Source of the DNA: Alistipes senegalensis
Lineage (GTDB): Bacteria > Pseudomonadota > Gammaproteobacteria > Burkholderiales > Burkholderiaceae_D
Assembly (NCBI GenBank): GCA_023664945.1
Contig: JAMPER010000001.1
Coordinates: 1,234,346-1,295,097, forward strand
DNA length: 60,752 bases
Reading direction: 5' to 3'
The position numbers and the translations under genes were made by a program. A model generated the notes under the pieces. The model was not told where the DNA came from, searched no databases, and saw only the letters and a list, made by a program, of their open reading frames with translations. The stretch's first letter is position 1, and the number at the start of each line of letters is the position of its first letter. Of this stretch, positions 34,308 to 48,035 are shown in pieces.

Positions 34308-36164
34308 TTAGTGTAATTGATTATATATTTGCTGTGCCAGCCTGCGGGAAATCCCGTCCACACTCATCAAATCCTCTACGCTGGCATCGGCAACCGCCCG
34401 CAGGCTGCCAAAGCGCGCCAGCAGCTTCTGGCGGCGTTTTGCGCCAACGCCTTCTATCTCCTCAAGGCGGGAAGTCTGCCGCTTCTTGTCCCTTTTTGCC
34501 CGCATACCGGTAATGGCAAAGCGGTGCGCCTCATCCCGTATCTGCGCCACCAGCATCAGCGCAGCCGATTCCTTGCCAAGCTCTTTCGGGGGACGTCCAT
34601 CGGCAAAAACAAGCGTCTCCAGGCCCACTTTCCTGCCTTCGCCCTTTGCCACCCCTATCAGCAGCGAAATATTATGCCCCAGCTCGGCAAAAACCTGGCG
34701 CGCAACCTCAACCTGCCCTTTGCCGCCGTCAATCAGCACAATATCCGGCATCTTGTTTTCACTGCCGGCCAGCTTTTCATAGCGCCGCACCAGCACCTGC
34801 CGCATGGCGGCATAATCATCGCCAGGCATAATATCGCTGATGTTATACCGCCTGTACTCGCTGTTTTGCATAGCATGGTGCTGGAAAACCACACAGGAAG
34901 CCAAAGCGGCCTCCCCCTGGGTATGGCTGATATCAAATGCCTCAATCCGCACCGCATCCAAATCCGGCACATCAATCCCGGCCTCTTTCAGTAAATCCTC
35001 TACCCGCTGCAATTGGGCATTATCCTGGTTCAGCACCCGCTCCAAGGCAATTTCCGCCCCTTTTTGCGCCATATCAAGCCACTGGCGGCGCACCCCCTGC
35101 GGCTGAAACACCAGATGAATACTGTGGCCGCACTGCGCCATCAGCACCTGCATCAACTCCGGCTCATCCATCTCCACATGGGAAATCAGCGTGCGCGGAA
35201 TCGGCTTGTTAATATAATGCTGCGCAAGAAACGCCTTGAGAACCTGGGATTCTGCCGTTTCACCATCATGCCTTATCGCCTCATCCAGATTGGAAGGAAA
35301 AACGGCATGGTCCCCAAGATGGCGGCCTCCCCTGACCATCGCCAGATTCACACAGGCGCGGCCGCCCTGCACCGCTACCGCAATCACATCCACATCCGCA
35401 TCACTGCCGGCATCCATACTCTGCTGGTGAAGCACCTTGGAAAGTGCGGCAATCTGGTTGCGCACAGCTGCCGCTTCCTCAAACTCCAGTTTTTCGGCAA
35501 AATCCAGCATCCGTTTTTCCAGCTCCCGGAGTATATCGCTTTGCTCCCCCCGCAAGAACCGGGCAGCATTCTCCACATCCCGCCGGTAATCCGCTTCGCT
35601 CACCAGTTTCACACAACTGCCGCTGCAACGCTTAATCTGATACAAAAGGCAAGGCCGGGTCCGGTTGGCAAACACACTGTTTTCACAGGTACGCAAGCCA
35701 AACACCTTCTGGAGCATCTCAATAGATTCGCGAACAGCCCAGGCGTTGGGAAAAGGACCAAAATACCGGTTTTTTTTGTCAACAGCGCCGCGGTAATAAA
35801 CCATCCGGGCATAATCCTCATTCGTAATCTTGAGATAAGGATAAGACTTGTCATCCCGAAAAAGAATGTTATAGCGGGGCTGGAGAGACTTAATGAGGTT
35901 ATTCTCCAGAATCAGCGCCTCTGCCTCGCTGCGGGTAACCGTCGTCTCCAGCCGGGCAATCTGCTCAACCATCATCCTGATGCGGGGAGAAAGCGCCGTT
36001 TGCCGGAAATAACTGCTCACCCGCTTCTTCAGATCCCGCGCTTTGCCAACGTAAAGCACCCTTCCCCTGGCATCGAAATAACGATACACCCCCGGCAAGT
36101 TGGGGAGTTTCCGAACCGTCCTCAACAATTCCCGGCGTGTATCAGCCCCGGCGTTCTCTGTCAT
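34308..36164 (-). CDS. uvrC: Excinuclease ABC subunit C
   Basis: Nuclease of nucleotide excision repair, making both incisions around a lesion in the UvrBC complex. The GIY-YIG domain is at about 15-95 (GVYRYFD...[13 protein letters not shown]), the UVR motif for UvrB contact at about 205-240 ([15 protein letters not shown]), the RNase H-like C-terminal nuclease in the middle ([10 protein letters not shown]), and a helix-hairpin-helix pair at the end ([19 protein letters not shown]). Length 618 is typical. Its ATG overlaps the nagZ stop by four bases. Confidence 0.97.
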   Translation of the reverse strand: MTENAGADTRRELLRTVRKLPNLPGVYRYFDARGRVLYVGKARDLKKRVSSYFRQTALSPRIRMMVEQIARLETTVTRSEAEALILENNLIKSLQPRYNILFRDDKSYPYLKITNEDYARMVYYRGAVDKKNRYFGPFPNAWAVRESIEMLQKVFGLRTCENSVFANRTRPCLLYQIKRCSGSCVKLVSEADYRRDVENAARFLRGEQSDILRELEKRMLDFAEKLEFEEAAAVRNQIAALSKVLHQQSMDAGSDADVDVIAVAVQGGRACVNLAMVRGGRHLGDHAVFPSNLDEAIRHDGETAESQVLKAFLAQHYINKPIPRTLISHVEMDEPELMQVLMAQCGHSIHLVFQPQGVRRQWLDMAQKGAEIALERVLNQDNAQLQRVEDLLKEAGIDVPDLDAVRIEAFDISHTQGEAALASCVVFQHHAMQNSEYRRYNISDIMPGDDYAAMRQVLVRRYEKLAGSENKMPDIVLIDGGKGQVEVARQVFAELGHNISLLIGVAKGEGRKVGLETLVFADGRPPKELGKESAALMLVAQIRDEAHRFAITGMRAKRDKKRQTSRLEEIEGVGAKRRQKLLARFGSLRAVADASVEDLMSVDGISRRLAQQIYNQLH

Positions 36165-37255
36165 GCCTTTTGTTCTGTTCCTACTGCCAGCACTGTTTCA
36201 AGGGCATGGCGGTACTGCGCTTCCTTCTGTAACATCCCCCAGCCGGGAGCCGGCCTGGCAGGAAAAAGGCGAACCAGCCGCTCCCGTGAACAAATGGCAG
36301 CCTCGTCAAGCGGATAATCCAGCCCGGCCAATATCTCGTCAGCCTTGTCAGGCGAATTGCAAATCAGAACCATATCGCACCCGGCATCCAGCGCCGCCCT
36401 GGCACTTTCCACCACACTGCCAACCGCGCGCGCGCCCTCCATGCTGAGATCATCACTGAAAATCACCCCGTCAAACCGGAGCTGTTCCCGAAGAATCGAA
36501 AGCCACCTGGCCGAAAATCCTGCCGGTTTGGCATCCACCTTCGGATAAATCACATGGGCAGGCATCACACCGGCAAGCCCTGTCCCCATCCAGAAATAAG
36601 GGGCGGCATCCTTTTCCATAATCTCATCCAGGCTCCGGTTATCAACAGGGATAGCATGATGCGAATCCGCGCTCACAAAACCGTGCCCAGGGAAATGCTT
36701 GCCGCAATTGGCCATGCCCGCCAAAGCCAGACCATAATTTACGCTTTGCGCCAGCTGGGCAACCACCCGCGGATCATGGTGAAAAGCCCGGTTGCCAATA
36801 ACGGCAGATTCGCCATAATCCAGATCCAGCACCGGTGTAAAAGAAAAATCCACACCACAGGCACGCAATTCGCTTGCCAGCACATACCCCGTTGCAGTCG
36901 CCGTCTTGCAGGCCATTACAGGATTGTCATCCCAAAGCTGTCCCAGGCGGCGCATGGGAGGCAGCAACGTAAACCCGTCGCTGCGAAAACGCTGCACACG
37001 GCCGCCTTCATGGTCAACCGCAATCAGCACATCATGGCGCACGGCACGGATAGCCTGCGTCAGTGCTGTCAACTGTGCCCTGTCGCTGAAATTGCGTGAA
37101 AACAAAATTACCCCACCTGTCAGTGGATGACGGATACGGCGGACATCCTCATCATTCAAAACAAGTCCCGCCACATCCAGCATCACAGGGCCGGGTTGAT
37201 AAACCGGGTTAACGGCACAGGTATGTTGCTGCATAGTCATCATTTCAATCGCCAT
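36161..37255 (-). CDS. nagZ: Beta-N-acetylhexosaminidase NagZ
   Basis: Family 3 glycoside hydrolase that removes GlcNAc from anhydromuropeptides in cell-wall recycling; cytoplasmic. Clear motifs are [10 protein letters not shown], the acid/base loop [18 protein letters not shown], and the nucleophile Asp in VIFSDDLSM. The family core starts at [10 protein letters not shown], so the exact start is not critical. The ATG at 37255 is chosen; it overlaps the acpS stop by a few bases. A GTG 18 bases upstream and several ATGs downstream are alternatives. Confidence 0.93.
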   Translation of the reverse strand: MAIEMMTMQQHTCAVNPVYQPGPVMLDVAGLVLNDEDVRRIRHPLTGGVILFSRNFSDRAQLTALTQAIRAVRHDVLIAVDHEGGRVQRFRSDGFTLLPPMRRLGQLWDDNPVMACKTATATGYVLASELRACGVDFSFTPVLDLDYGESAVIGNRAFHHDPRVVAQLAQSVNYGLALAGMANCGKHFPGHGFVSADSHHAIPVDNRSLDEIMEKDAAPYFWMGTGLAGVMPAHVIYPKVDAKPAGFSARWLSILREQLRFDGVIFSDDLSMEGARAVGSVVESARAALDAGCDMVLICNSPDKADEILAGLDYPLDEAAICSRERLVRLFPARPAPGWGMLQKEAQYRHALETVLAVGTEQKA

Positions 37256-37260
37256 CGGGG

Positions 37261-37659
37261 TTATTTCTCGCACTGTTCGACAATCACAAAAGCAACCGCA
37301 TATTCCGTTTCATCAGAAATCGAAACCTGGGCAGTCAGCCGTTTTTCATCCATATATTCCTTCAGTTTTCCACTGGTTACCACAACAGGTTTGCCGCTGG
37401 GAGCATTAAGCGTCTGCATGGCCCGCCAGGTCATCGGCATCCGCATACCCAGCCCAATCGCTTTGGAAAACGCTTCCTTGGCCGCGAAACGGGTAGCCAG
37501 ATAACGCAGGCCGCGCACTTCCACCCGGGATTTTCTGTGCAAGTAGCGCACCATTTCATCCGGCCCCAAAATCTTTTCCGCAAGGCGGTCTCCCCGGCGA
37601 TCAAGCGCCGCCTTAAGCCGCGCAATCTGGAGAATGTCCGTGCCAATCCCGTAAATCAT
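37261..37659 (-). CDS. acpS: Holo-[acyl-carrier-protein] synthase
   Basis: Transfers the 4'-phosphopantetheine arm of CoA to acyl carrier protein. The start ATG giving [12 protein letters not shown] is chosen because it overlaps the pdxJ stop by four bases and gives 132 residues, the family length. Mg2+ ligands D8 (GTDI) and the Glu in [11 protein letters not shown] are present. It is placed in the conserved recO-pdxJ-acpS-nagZ series. Confidence 0.95.
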   Translation of the reverse strand: MIYGIGTDILQIARLKAALDRRGDRLAEKILGPDEMVRYLHRKSRVEVRGLRYLATRFAAKEAFSKAIGLGMRMPMTWRAMQTLNAPSGKPVVVTSGKLKEYMDEKRLTAQVSISDETEYAVAFVIVEQCEK

Positions 37660-38438
37660 GCGTTCGCTCCCGGCACACCGGAAAAACCGCGCGCCTGCCA
37701 AATCAGCGCCTTCATCTCGCGCACCGCATTTTCCCAGCCGGAAAAAATAGCCTGCGCAACAATCGCATGGCCAATATTCAACTCGGCAATATCCTTTATG
37801 GCAGCAATATCCTGAACATTGCTGTAATGCAGGCCATGGCCGGCATTGACCTTAAGCCCGGCACGCTTCCCTTCTGCCACTCCATCCTGTATTCGTTCCA
37901 GCTCATGCAGCCGGCCTCTTTCATCTGCCGCATCGGCATAGGCCCCCGTATGCAACTCTATCACCGTTGCGCCGATCTCTTTTGCCGCCAGAATTTGCTC
38001 CTTTTCAGGATCAATAAAAAGACTGACGCAAATTTGCGCATCCTGCAACCGGCCAACCGCCTCCTTTACCCGGCCAAAATACCGCACCACATCCAGCCCG
38101 CCTTCCGTTGTCAGCTCCTCCCTGCGCTCGGGAACCAGGCAGACATCCTGCGGTTTAATCGAACAGGCAAAATCAATCATCTCCCCGGTAACAGCAGATT
38201 CCAGATTCATGCGCGTCTTGAGCAGGGGGCGGATAGCCCGGACATCGGCATCCCGGATATGGCGGCGGTCTTCCCGCAAATGCAGCGTAATCCCATCGGC
38301 CCCCGCCGCCTCGGCCAAAAGCGCCGCCTGCACAGGGTCGGGATACGCCGTACCCCTGGCATTGCGCAGCGTCGCCACATGATCAATATTCACGCCCAGT
38401 TCAATGGCCGGGCCAGCCCGTTTTTGCAAACTTGCCAT
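37656..38438 (-). CDS. pdxJ: Pyridoxine 5'-phosphate synthase PdxJ
   Basis: Condenses 1-deoxy-xylulose 5-phosphate with 3-amino-1-hydroxyacetone phosphate to make pyridoxine phosphate, the ring-closing step of the DXP-dependent vitamin B6 route. The TIM-barrel motifs are [59 protein letters not shown] and [12 protein letters not shown]. An AGGA element lies seven bases before the ATG. It is nine bases after the recO stop. Confidence 0.97.
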   Translation of the reverse strand: MASLQKRAGPAIELGVNIDHVATLRNARGTAYPDPVQAALLAEAAGADGITLHLREDRRHIRDADVRAIRPLLKTRMNLESAVTGEMIDFACSIKPQDVCLVPERREELTTEGGLDVVRYFGRVKEAVGRLQDAQICVSLFIDPEKEQILAAKEIGATVIELHTGAYADAADERGRLHELERIQDGVAEGKRAGLKVNAGHGLHYSNVQDIAAIKDIAELNIGHAIVAQAIFSGWENAVREMKALIWQARGFSGVPGANA

Positions 38439-38447
38439 ATTCCAGTC

Positions 38448-39323
38448 CTACAACTGCATCAGATCAATCAGGATTTGCCGCGTCTGTATCTGTGCGCCAT
38501 TCAGATGATGCGCCAAAAGCGAACGCATCAGCAATTTGCTTTGCGCCTGCGTCATCGGATCGGCATAATCCCCTCTGGCCATATCCAGCAGGGTCTTGCC
38601 GGCTATACGCGGCGCGGTATCCTCCAGCCTCGCCGGGCGGGTACCTCCCTCCGGATCAACAACATAAATCCCCTCCGGGTCAACCAGGCAGCCATCATGC
38701 GTACTGATGGAAAAATCAGCCGCCACCCCGGTTTCTTTCAAAACAGCCAATTCAAACTGCCGCAAAACAATCTGGGCCGATTCGGTATGCGCCAGCCGTG
38801 TCAGCGCCGTCACATAATGCTCAAACAACCCCGGATGCGGGTCTTCCCTCGCTGTCAGCTTTAACAGCAGCTCATTCAGATAAAAACCGTAAAGCAACGC
38901 CGAACTCTCCAGCGGCGTCATACCGCCCACCCATTCGGCAGATATCAGATTGCGCAGCTCCGCGCGGCCGCTCCAGCCAAGCGAAAGCGGCTGAAAAGTC
39001 TGCAACACCCCCCTTAGGCGGGAGTGGGGCCTTTTTGCCCCCTTTGCAATCAGCGCCACCCTGCCATGGTCACGTGAAAACACCTCGACAATCAGGCTGC
39101 TTTCCTTGTAAAAGTGGCTATGGAGAATAAAACCGGGCTGCTCATGCACGCGGTTCTCGGGCATGGCACGCCTGGCAGGAAACTGCTGGCGCATCTTTCC
39201 TTTTTCCGCTGCCCCGGCATCTGTTTCAGCTGGGCAAGCCAAAGCAGGATCAACAAACCGGCAAACGCTGCCGTTTTCGCTGCCCATACCGTCAACCCCG
39301 CCCAAAGCCCTTTCCAGACTCAT
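38448..39323 (-). CDS. recO: DNA repair protein RecO
   Basis: Loads RecA on SSB-coated single-strand gaps together with RecR. The OB-fold domain begins about residue 60 ([12 protein letters not shown], then [20 protein letters not shown]), followed by a helical bundle. The first about 55 residues are a low-complexity extension, seen in other Burkholderiales RecO proteins. The start used overlaps the era stop by four bases (ATGA); later in-frame ATGs at 39194 and 39164 would remove the extension, and AAGGA close before the first of these is an alternative signal. No Cys4 zinc finger of the DeinococcusThermus type is seen. Confidence 0.9.
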   Translation of the reverse strand: MSLERALGGVDGMGSENGSVCRFVDPALACPAETDAGAAEKGKMRQQFPARRAMPENRVHEQPGFILHSHFYKESSLIVEVFSRDHGRVALIAKGAKRPHSRLRGVLQTFQPLSLGWSGRAELRNLISAEWVGGMTPLESSALLYGFYLNELLLKLTAREDPHPGLFEHYVTALTRLAHTESAQIVLRQFELAVLKETGVAADFSISTHDGCLVDPEGIYVVDPEGGTRPARLEDTAPRIAGKTLLDMARGDYADPMTQAQSKLLMRSLLAHHLNGAQIQTRQILIDLMQL

Positions 39324-40225
39324 TCGTAACCATAAGCCCGCAAACCGGCCTCATTATCTGCCCAGCCGGATTTGACCTTCACCCAAATCTCAAGATAAAC
39401 CGGCACGCCAAACATCTTCTCCATGTCCATCCTGGCTTCCGTTGACATCTCCTTCAAGCGCTCTCCCTTATAGCCTATCATCATGGCCCGGTGAGCACTG
39501 CGCTCGACCAAAATGGCGGCAAAAACCCGGCGAAGCCTGTCCTTTCGCTCAAACTGCTCAATCACCACCGTGCTGGTATAAGGCAACTCATCCCCGCAGA
39601 AACGGAATATTTTTTCACGCACAATTTCCGCTGCCATAAAGCGTTCGCTGCGGTCAGTCACATCATCCGCTTCAAAAACAGGCTCGCCATAAGGCAAAAG
39701 CTCGCGTATCTCCTTTTCAAGCTCCGCCAGCTGGAAACGCTTGCGCGCTGATACCGGCACCACTGCGCTGAAAGCATGTCGCGCCGTCACCGTTTCGGCA
39801 AAAGCAAAAAGCGCCGCCTTGTCTTTCACGCGATCAGTTTTGCTGATCACCAAAACAGCAGGCACCTCCTTGGGAATCAGATCCAGCACCTGCGCATCTG
39901 CCTCGCCAAAAACACCTGCCTCCACCAAAAACAGAATCACATGGGCCGATTGCAGCGTCTGGCTGACCGTTCTGTTAAGATTCCTGTTTAACGCATTGTT
40001 ATGGCGCGTCTGGAACCCAGGCGTATCAATATAAATATATTGGGTGTCCTCATCCGTCTGGATACCCATAATCCGGTGCCGGGTTGTCTGCGCCTTGTTT
40101 GAAGTAATGCTGACCTTGGCGCCGATCAGCTCATTCATCAAAGTCGATTTACCCACATTGGGGCGGCCGATAATCGCAATATAGCCGCAGCGAAAATCCT
40201 CCGGGCCTGTTTTATCTTCTGTCAT
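39320..40225 (-). CDS. era: Ribosome-assembly GTPase Era
   Basis: Essential GTPase that binds 16S rRNA near its 3' end in 30S maturation. G1 is GRPNVGKST, then G2/switch [11 protein letters not shown]3 DTPG and G4 SKTD. The C-terminal KH domain contains [23 protein letters not shown]-type sequence. The ATG chosen overlaps the rnc stop by four bases and gives 301 residues. The in-frame stretch upstream is the antisense of rnc sequence and was discarded. rnc-era is a classic conserved pair. Confidence 0.97.
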   Translation of the reverse strand: MTEDKTGPEDFRCGYIAIIGRPNVGKSTLMNELIGAKVSITSNKAQTTRHRIMGIQTDEDTQYIYIDTPGFQTRHNNALNRNLNRTVSQTLQSAHVILFLVEAGVFGEADAQVLDLIPKEVPAVLVISKTDRVKDKAALFAFAETVTARHAFSAVVPVSARKRFQLAELEKEIRELLPYGEPVFEADDVTDRSERFMAAEIVREKIFRFCGDELPYTSTVVIEQFERKDRLRRVFAAILVERSAHRAMMIGYKGERLKEMSTEARMDMEKMFGVPVYLEIWVKVKSGWADNEAGLRAYGYE

Positions 40226-40983
40226 TTGCCGGCTTCGCTCCCCTGTGCCGCCGCAGCGCCTGCGCATCCCTTGCGTTTCCTGCCGCCGGAAACAGCCGCT
40301 TTGGCATGTGTTTTCAATTTTATCAATTCCAGCGCCTGTTTGGCCGCTTCCTGTTCCGCACCCCGCCGGCTGCTCCCTGAACCGCATACGCGAATATCCA
40401 GCCTGGGCACCAGGCATTCCACATCAAACGCCTGATTATGCGCTGCACCATGCGTGGCAATCACATGATATTCAGGCAACGCCATGTGGTTGCCCTGCAA
40501 ATACTCCTGCAATTGCGTCTTGGCATCCTTGCCGAAAGTCTGCGGGTCAATCCGTTCCATAAACGGCAGGAAAAGCCGGCGAATCACCTCCTGCACCGTC
40601 GGGAAACCGGCCTCCAGAAAAATGGCGCCAAAAAGGGCTTCCATGGCATCCGCCAGAATGGAAGGACGGTTAAAACCGCCAGCCTTCAGCTCGCCCTCTC
40701 CCATCCGAAGAAAAGAAGAAACCGCTATTTTTTGCGCCACATCAAAAAGCGCCTCCTGCCTGACCAGGCTGGAACGCATCCGGGACAAAACCCCTTCGTC
40801 CAGGTCCGCATACCGTTCGTAAAGCAAGAGGGCAATCACACAATCCAGAACGGCGTCTCCCAAAAACTCCAGCCGCTCATTATGCCTGCTGCCATAACTG
40901 CGATGCGTCAACGCCGTTTTCAGGAGCGTTTCATCCCCAAACACATACCCCAGCCGCTCCTGCAATAAAGTCAGTTTTTCCAT
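40222..40983 (-). CDS. rnc: Ribonuclease III
   Basis: Double-strand-specific endoribonuclease for rRNA processing and antisense control. The catalytic domain carries the signature [13 protein letters not shown] and the second acidic site [13 protein letters not shown]. The dsRNA-binding domain is at about 155-225 ([12 protein letters not shown]...[18 protein letters not shown]). A short basic, Ala/Gly-rich tail follows. In most Burkholderiales a DUF4845 gene separates lepB and rnc; here only 44 bases lie between them. Confidence 0.97.
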   Translation of the reverse strand: MEKLTLLQERLGYVFGDETLLKTALTHRSYGSRHNERLEFLGDAVLDCVIALLLYERYADLDEGVLSRMRSSLVRQEALFDVAQKIAVSSFLRMGEGELKAGGFNRPSILADAMEALFGAIFLEAGFPTVQEVIRRLFLPFMERIDPQTFGKDAKTQLQEYLQGNHMALPEYHVIATHGAAHNQAFDVECLVPRLDIRVCGSGSSRRGAEQEAAKQALELIKLKTHAKAAVSGGRKRKGCAGAAAAQGSEAGK

Positions 40984-41027
40984 AACCGGTCTGTCCCGCT
41001 GAAAAAAGCGGGGAAATCCCCCTCTTC

Positions 41028-41935
41028 CTAGCGAACACTCCCAATCCGCTTCATATTGCCCAGATTCATCCAGACAAAAAAGGCCTTGCCTACAATATAC
41101 TCGTCCGGAACAAACCCCCAGTAACGGCTGTCCAGGCTGTTATCCCGGTTATCCCCCATCATAAAATAGTACCCTTTAGGCACTGTACAGGCAAACCCCT
41201 CGGCATTGTAGGAACACAAGTCACGGTACGGGAAAGCATCTGGATTAAGCACATACGGCGGCACATTGTCATCATTGAGTATCCGGTGCTCTATCGGGGC
41301 AAGCGTTTCCATAAACTGCCGAGCATAACTCAGCCGTTCCTGATCAAGATAATCCGGCAACGGCTGGTACCGGGCTGCCTTGCCATTGACCGTCAGTTTC
41401 TTGTCTTTATACACCACCCTGTCGCCGCCAATGCCCACAACACGCTTGATATAGTCAAGAGAAGGGTCCTTCGGATACTTGAACACCACCATATCGCCGC
41501 GCTGCGGATCATTAAAACTGAACACCTTTTTATTGATAACCGGCAGGCGTATGCCATACGTATATTTATTCACCAAAATCAGATCGCCAACTTCCAGCGT
41601 GGGCAGCATCGAACTGGAAGGAATCTTGAAAGGCTCATATAAAAAAGAACGCAAAAAGAAAACCGCCGCAATCACCGGGAAAAAACTGCCGGAATATTCA
41701 ATCCAGACAGGCCGCTTGATCAATCTCTCTTTAATCTCATCACGCCCGTTTTCATCCGGCACAACACCTTCCAATCGCAGCTTCTCCTGCTTTGCATCCC
41801 ATGCGGCCAGTGCGGCATCCGCCGCCTGTCGGCGTTTTTTTGCCAGATAAAAAACATCCCAAAACCAGATGATGCCTGTTGCCACCATCAACACAAAAAG
41901 AATCAGCGCGAAATTGCTGAGAATGGACTGAAAAC

Positions 41936-41939
<4 letters not shown>
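41028..41939 (-). CDS. lepB: Signal peptidase I
   Basis: Membrane serine protease that cleaves Sec and Tat signal peptides on the periplasmic side. Two transmembrane helices are at about 8-30 and 84-100. The catalytic dyad is Ser110 in PSSSM and Lys165 in [11 protein letters not shown]; the box [15 protein letters not shown] is also present. Its ATG overlaps the lepA stop by four bases. The 303-residue length is normal. Substrates in this window include the exported proteins at 13.2, 15.3 and 32.6 kb. Confidence 0.97.
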
Positions 41940-43729
<1,790 letters not shown>

Positions 43730-43924
43730 TGATTTCCCGAAATACAACAAGGGACCCCTCCCTCACGGGGAAGAATCCGTTTTCCTTTTCTTCTTATTGT
43801 AGGCGCGTCCCTTGCATTTTACCGGATTTCATCCTGCAAACAGGGCATTTTGTATTCTTTCAGCAATCCCGGCCACTGCCTTTGTTCTGGATTCATGATA
43901 ATGCAAAAAAGATACCCTGTCCTG

Positions 43925-46093
43925 CTATTTTCTTCCCGAACGTGCCAGACCGCCCTTGCCGGCACGCCTGCCTGGCGCAGCATTGTCTGCCGTCCGCCGG
44001 GTTTTGGCAGGCAATTTTCCGGACAGGTATTGCCCCTGCCCCATCCTGACAGGCGCCGATTTCCAGGCAGGCACCAGATGGTGAGGCCCATTGCCAATCA
44101 GGTCAGACCGCCCATGACGGCGCAGCCACTCCCTTAACACCTGCCAGTTTTCCGGATCGTGATAACGTAAAAAAGCCTTGTGCAAACGACGCTCCCGCCC
44201 CTTGCGAACCGTCTCCACCTTCTCCGATTCCCGCGTCACCTTCAACAGCGGATTCTTTCCGCTGTGATACATCGCCGTGGAAAGCGACAGCGGCGTTGGC
44301 ATAAACGTCTGCACCTGATCCGGCCTAAAGCGGTTCTTCTTGAGCCATAAAGCCAGACGTAGCATATCCTCATCCGTTGAGCCGGGATGGGCGGCAATAA
44401 AATAAGGCACCAGATATTGTACCTTCCCCGCCTCTTTTGAATACTGCTCAAACATCCGCTTAAACGCCTCATAAGTATCCATCCCGGGCTTCATCATCAG
44501 GGAAAGCACCTTTTTCTCAGTATGCTCGGGCGCAATCTTCAAGAGGCCACCCACATGGTGCGTTGCCAGCTCGCGGATATACTCGGGAGAGCAGACAGCC
44601 AAATCATAACGCAGGCCGGAACCAATCAACACCTTTTTGATACCCGGCAGCGCCCTCGCCTTTCGGTAAAGCGCAATCAGCCTGCTGTGATCCGTATCCA
44701 GATTCACACAAATAGAAGGATACACACACGACAGGCGGCGGCAAAGCTGCCTTGCATTCTCGTTTCGGCAATTCATCCGGTACATATTGGCGCTCGGCCC
44801 GCCCAAATCGGAAATAATGCCGGTAAACCCCTCCGTTTTGTCCCGCACCGTCTCAATTTCCCGCAAAACAGAAGATTCCGAACGGCTCTGGATAATCCGG
44901 CCCTCATGCGCCGTGATAGAACAAAAAGCGCATCCGCCAAAACACCCCCGCATAATACTGACCGAAAAACGGATCATCTCCCATGCCGGAATCCGCTTGC
45001 CCGCATAAGCCGGATGGGGAGCGCGTGCATAGGGCAGCTCATAAACCCAGTCCATCTCATCCATTGCCAGAGGAACAGGTGGCGGATTCAGCCAGACATC
45101 CCTGTCCGCATGGGCCTGCACCAGCGCGCGGGCATTGCCCGGATTGGATTCGAGGTGCAGCACCCGGGCGGCATGGGCATAAAGCACCGGATCATCCTTC
45201 ACCGCCTCAAAAGAAGGCAGGCGTACAACCGTGCGTGCAGCCTCCTCCAGCCTGGCGGCTATCTTGCCTGCCTTGTCAAGCGGCCTTTCCGTTCCTTCCC
45301 CCGCCGCACGGCGCGAAACGGCGCACGCAGGCTCATAAGGATTGGCATGCCGCTCCACCCGCCCCGGCCTGTCAACATCGGTGGAATCAATCTCCTGCCA
45401 GCCGTCATCCGGTTTCCAGCCGCGCGATACCATAAAAGCCGTTCCCCGCAAATCCCGGATATCCCCAATCTTTTCTCCGGCAGCCATGCGGTGTGTCATC
45501 TCGGCCAAAGCCCGTTCCGCATTGCCGTAAATCAGGATATCGGCCTTGGAATCCGGCAAAATCGAACGCCTGACACTGTCAGACCAGTAATCATAATGCG
45601 CCACCCGGCGCAGGCTCGCCTCAATCGAGCCAATCATAACCGCCACACCGGGATAAGCCTCCCTGGCGCGCTGGGCATATACCAGCACCGCACGATCCGG
45701 CCTGTGGCCAGCCTCGCCGCCAGGCGTATAAGCATCTTCCGAACGGATTTTCTTATCAGCCGTATAGCGGTTGACCATGGAATCCATATTGCCCGACGTA
45801 ATGCCAAAATACAGTCTCGGGCGGCCCAGCGCCCTAAAGGCAGCGGCAGAATGCCAGTTAGGCTGGCTGATAATCCCCACCCGAAACCCTTGCGCCTCCA
45901 GAAAACGGCCGACAATCGCCATACCAAAACTGGGGTGGTCCACATAAGCATCGCCCGTCACCAGAATCACATCGCAGGCATCCCAGCCCAGCGCATTCAT
46001 CTCCTCCCTGCTCATGGGAAGAAAAGGAGCCGCCTTTCCTGCCTTTTTGGCGTCACGGGAAAGATAAGAGAAAATTTTTCTGGGCTGGCTCAT
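43925..46093 (-). CDS. YgiQ-family radical SAM protein
   Basis: A 722-residue radical SAM protein of the YgiQ (UPF0313) family, function unknown. It has an N-terminal B12-binding-like domain ([23 protein letters not shown]-type motif), the radical SAM cluster C-x3-C-x2-C in [13 protein letters not shown], and the C-terminal YgiQ extension after about 600. The cluster Cys bind [4Fe-4S] and, with SAM, generate a radical. The last about 40 residues are basic and Arg/Gly-rich. It stands between lepA and greB on the same strand. Confidence 0.92.
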   Translation of the reverse strand: MSQPRKIFSYLSRDAKKAGKAAPFLPMSREEMNALGWDACDVILVTGDAYVDHPSFGMAIVGRFLEAQGFRVGIISQPNWHSAAAFRALGRPRLYFGITSGNMDSMVNRYTADKKIRSEDAYTPGGEAGHRPDRAVLVYAQRAREAYPGVAVMIGSIEASLRRVAHYDYWSDSVRRSILPDSKADILIYGNAERALAEMTHRMAAGEKIGDIRDLRGTAFMVSRGWKPDDGWQEIDSTDVDRPGRVERHANPYEPACAVSRRAAGEGTERPLDKAGKIAARLEEAARTVVRLPSFEAVKDDPVLYAHAARVLHLESNPGNARALVQAHADRDVWLNPPPVPLAMDEMDWVYELPYARAPHPAYAGKRIPAWEMIRFSVSIMRGCFGGCAFCSITAHEGRIIQSRSESSVLREIETVRDKTEGFTGIISDLGGPSANMYRMNCRNENARQLCRRLSCVYPSICVNLDTDHSRLIALYRKARALPGIKKVLIGSGLRYDLAVCSPEYIRELATHHVGGLLKIAPEHTEKKVLSLMMKPGMDTYEAFKRMFEQYSKEAGKVQYLVPYFIAAHPGSTDEDMLRLALWLKKNRFRPDQVQTFMPTPLSLSTAMYHSGKNPLLKVTRESEKVETVRKGRERRLHKAFLRYHDPENWQVLREWLRRHGRSDLIGNGPHHLVPAWKSAPVRMGQGQYLSGKLPAKTRRTADNAAPGRRAGKGGLARSGRK

Positions 46094-46176
46094 ATTCAGG
46101 GCGCTAATGTGTCAGGACGGCCTCGGCAAACAAACACCTTCCCGCCACAAAGGGAAAAAACAGGGTTTCAGGCAAA

Positions 46177-46737
46177 TCAGGCTGGCGTGGGATAAGAAAC
46201 AGACAAAACAAGCAGCTCCTCCATGCCGGCAGGCGTATTCAGCATCACCGTATCCCCTTCCCGCGCCTTGGTCAGTATCCTTGCCACAGGGGAAATCCAG
46301 CTTATCTTGCCATGCAAGGGATCAATTTCATCCACCCCGACAATCGTCACCGTATTTTCTTCGCCGTTTTCCCGTTCATAAGTCACCGTTGCGCCAAAGA
46401 AAATCTGGTCGTTGCCATAATGCACACTGGGATCAAACTCTTCTGCGGATTCAATCCGCTTGACAAGAAAGCGGATACGGCGGTCAATCTCCCTTAAACG
46501 GCGCTTGCCGTAAATATAATCCCCATTCTCGGAACGGTCCCCATTGGAGGCCGCCCAGGAAACCACCTGAACCACTTCAGGCCGCTCCCTGTCAATCAGG
46601 TGCAGCAACTCATCCTTGAGCGCTTTCAGCCCGGCTGGCGTAATATAATTCTTGAAACCGGCCGGCAGAGGAGGCGGCGCGCCTGCGCCCTCCTCTGCCT
46701 CATCCGCATCACTTTCTCTGACAAAAGCCTTGCTCAT
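46177..46737 (-). CDS. greB: Transcription elongation factor GreB
   Basis: Stimulates RNA polymerase to cleave backtracked transcripts. The coiled-coil N-terminal domain contains the acidic tip NGDRSENGDYIYGKRR and the C-terminal FKBP-like globular domain follows (FFGATVTYERENGEE... SPVARILTKAREGDTV). The 186 residues include an acidic, Pro/Gly-rich N-terminal extension of about 28 residues. The basic patch and length favour GreB over GreA. It begins 12 bases after the upstream gene. Confidence 0.92.
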   Translation of the reverse strand: MSKAFVRESDADEAEEGAGAPPPLPAGFKNYITPAGLKALKDELLHLIDRERPEVVQVVSWAASNGDRSENGDYIYGKRRLREIDRRIRFLVKRIESAEEFDPSVHYGNDQIFFGATVTYERENGEENTVTIVGVDEIDPLHGKISWISPVARILTKAREGDTVMLNTPAGMEELLVLSVSYPTPA

Positions 46738-46749
46738 ACTTGCCCGAAC

Positions 46750-47994
46750 TCAGCCAGCCAGCGCCTGGCGAAAATCATCCAGCAAATCCTGCGTATCCTC
46801 AATGCCGGCAGAAACCCTGACAAGCGAAGAAGCAATCCCCTGCCTTGCCTTTTCCGCTTCGCTCATCTCATGGTAAATAGTATGCGCCACCGGGTTGATC
46901 AACGTGCGGGTATCGCCCAGATTGCTGGCAAAAACCCCGAGTTTTAAACGATCCAGGCAGGCAAACAAATCAAACTGTTCGGCAATTTCAAAACTCAACA
47001 TACCGCCAAAGCCCCTAAACAGTTTCTTTGCCCTGTCATGCTGCGGATGGGACGGCAAACCGGGGTAATAAACCGCTTTCACTGCCGGGTCCTTTTCCAG
47101 CATCTGCGCCAGCGCCATGGCATTTTTGCAGCTGCGCTCCATGCGCAAGGCCAGCGTCTCTGCACCAACCGAAATATGGTGCGCACTTTCCGGCCCCAGG
47201 CAGCCGCCAAAATCACGCAGCGCTTTTCCCCTGAGCTGCGCCATGCCGCGTTGGGCTGGCGGCAACTTCCTGAAATTATCCGCAATATGGGGATAACGCG
47301 CCCAGTCATACGCGCCGGTATCCGTCACGCTCCCCCCCATGGCATGGCCATGCCCGCTGATAAACTTCGTCAGGGAATGGATAGACAAGGCCGCGCCCAC
47401 ATCCTTCGGCCGGAAAAGCCAGGGCGAAGTCATCGTATTGTCCACCGCCAGCAAAATCCCCTTTTCCTGGCACAAAGCGCCAATCTTCTCCAGGTCGGCA
47501 ATCTGGGTGCGGGGATTGGCAATCGTTTCCACAAAAACAAGACGGGTATTGGGGCGCAGCGCCTTTTCCACATTCTCAACAGCTGTCGCATCGACAAAAT
47601 CCACCTCGACACCCATACCGGTAATAATATTCCATTGGTTCCGGGTATTGCCGAAAAGGAAAACAGACGACACCACATGGTCGCCCGCCCTCAAAAAAGC
47701 CGGAAACAAGGAACCGATAGCCGCCATGCCGCTTGCAAAACAGACCGTGGCAGCCCCGCCTTCCATACGATTGATCTTGTCCTCCAGCGCGCTTACCGTC
47801 GGATTACCCTGACGGGCATAACGATAGCCAGGCAATTTTCCCTGGAAAGCGGCTGCAAGCCCGGTTGCATCCGGATAGGAAAAAGTAGCGGAAGTATGGA
47901 TAGGACGATGCAGCGAACCATACTCTATCGCCTTGCTGCGGTCACTGTGCAGCACAGATGTCGTAAATCCATACGTTTTTTCTTCAACAGCCAT
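46750..47994 (-). CDS. Cystathionine gamma-synthase family PLP enzyme
   Basis: A 414-residue enzyme of the Cys/Met-metabolism PLP family, as a tetramer in the cytoplasm. The PLP Lys lies in the motif SLTKFISGHG, the substrate region is GYRYARQGNPTV and the phosphate-binding loop FASGMAAIGS. The family uses activated homoserine or cystathionine; this subgroup (Cys/Met gamma-synthase-like, common in Burkholderiales) has no settled substrate. metZ occupies a related position in some relatives, but the sequence does not prove a sulfhydrylase. AAGGAG precedes the ATG. It lies between purF and greB. Confidence 0.88.
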   Translation of the reverse strand: MAVEEKTYGFTTSVLHSDRSKAIEYGSLHRPIHTSATFSYPDATGLAAAFQGKLPGYRYARQGNPTVSALEDKINRMEGGAATVCFASGMAAIGSLFPAFLRAGDHVVSSVFLFGNTRNQWNIITGMGVEVDFVDATAVENVEKALRPNTRLVFVETIANPRTQIADLEKIGALCQEKGILLAVDNTMTSPWLFRPKDVGAALSIHSLTKFISGHGHAMGGSVTDTGAYDWARYPHIADNFRKLPPAQRGMAQLRGKALRDFGGCLGPESAHHISVGAETLALRMERSCKNAMALAQMLEKDPAVKAVYYPGLPSHPQHDRAKKLFRGFGGMLSFEIAEQFDLFACLDRLKLGVFASNLGDTRTLINPVAHTIYHEMSEAEKARQGIASSLVRVSAGIEDTQDLLDDFRQALAG

Positions 47995-48035
47995 GAAAAT
48001 CTCCTTCAACAGCAGATCATCAGATAAACACCTGG

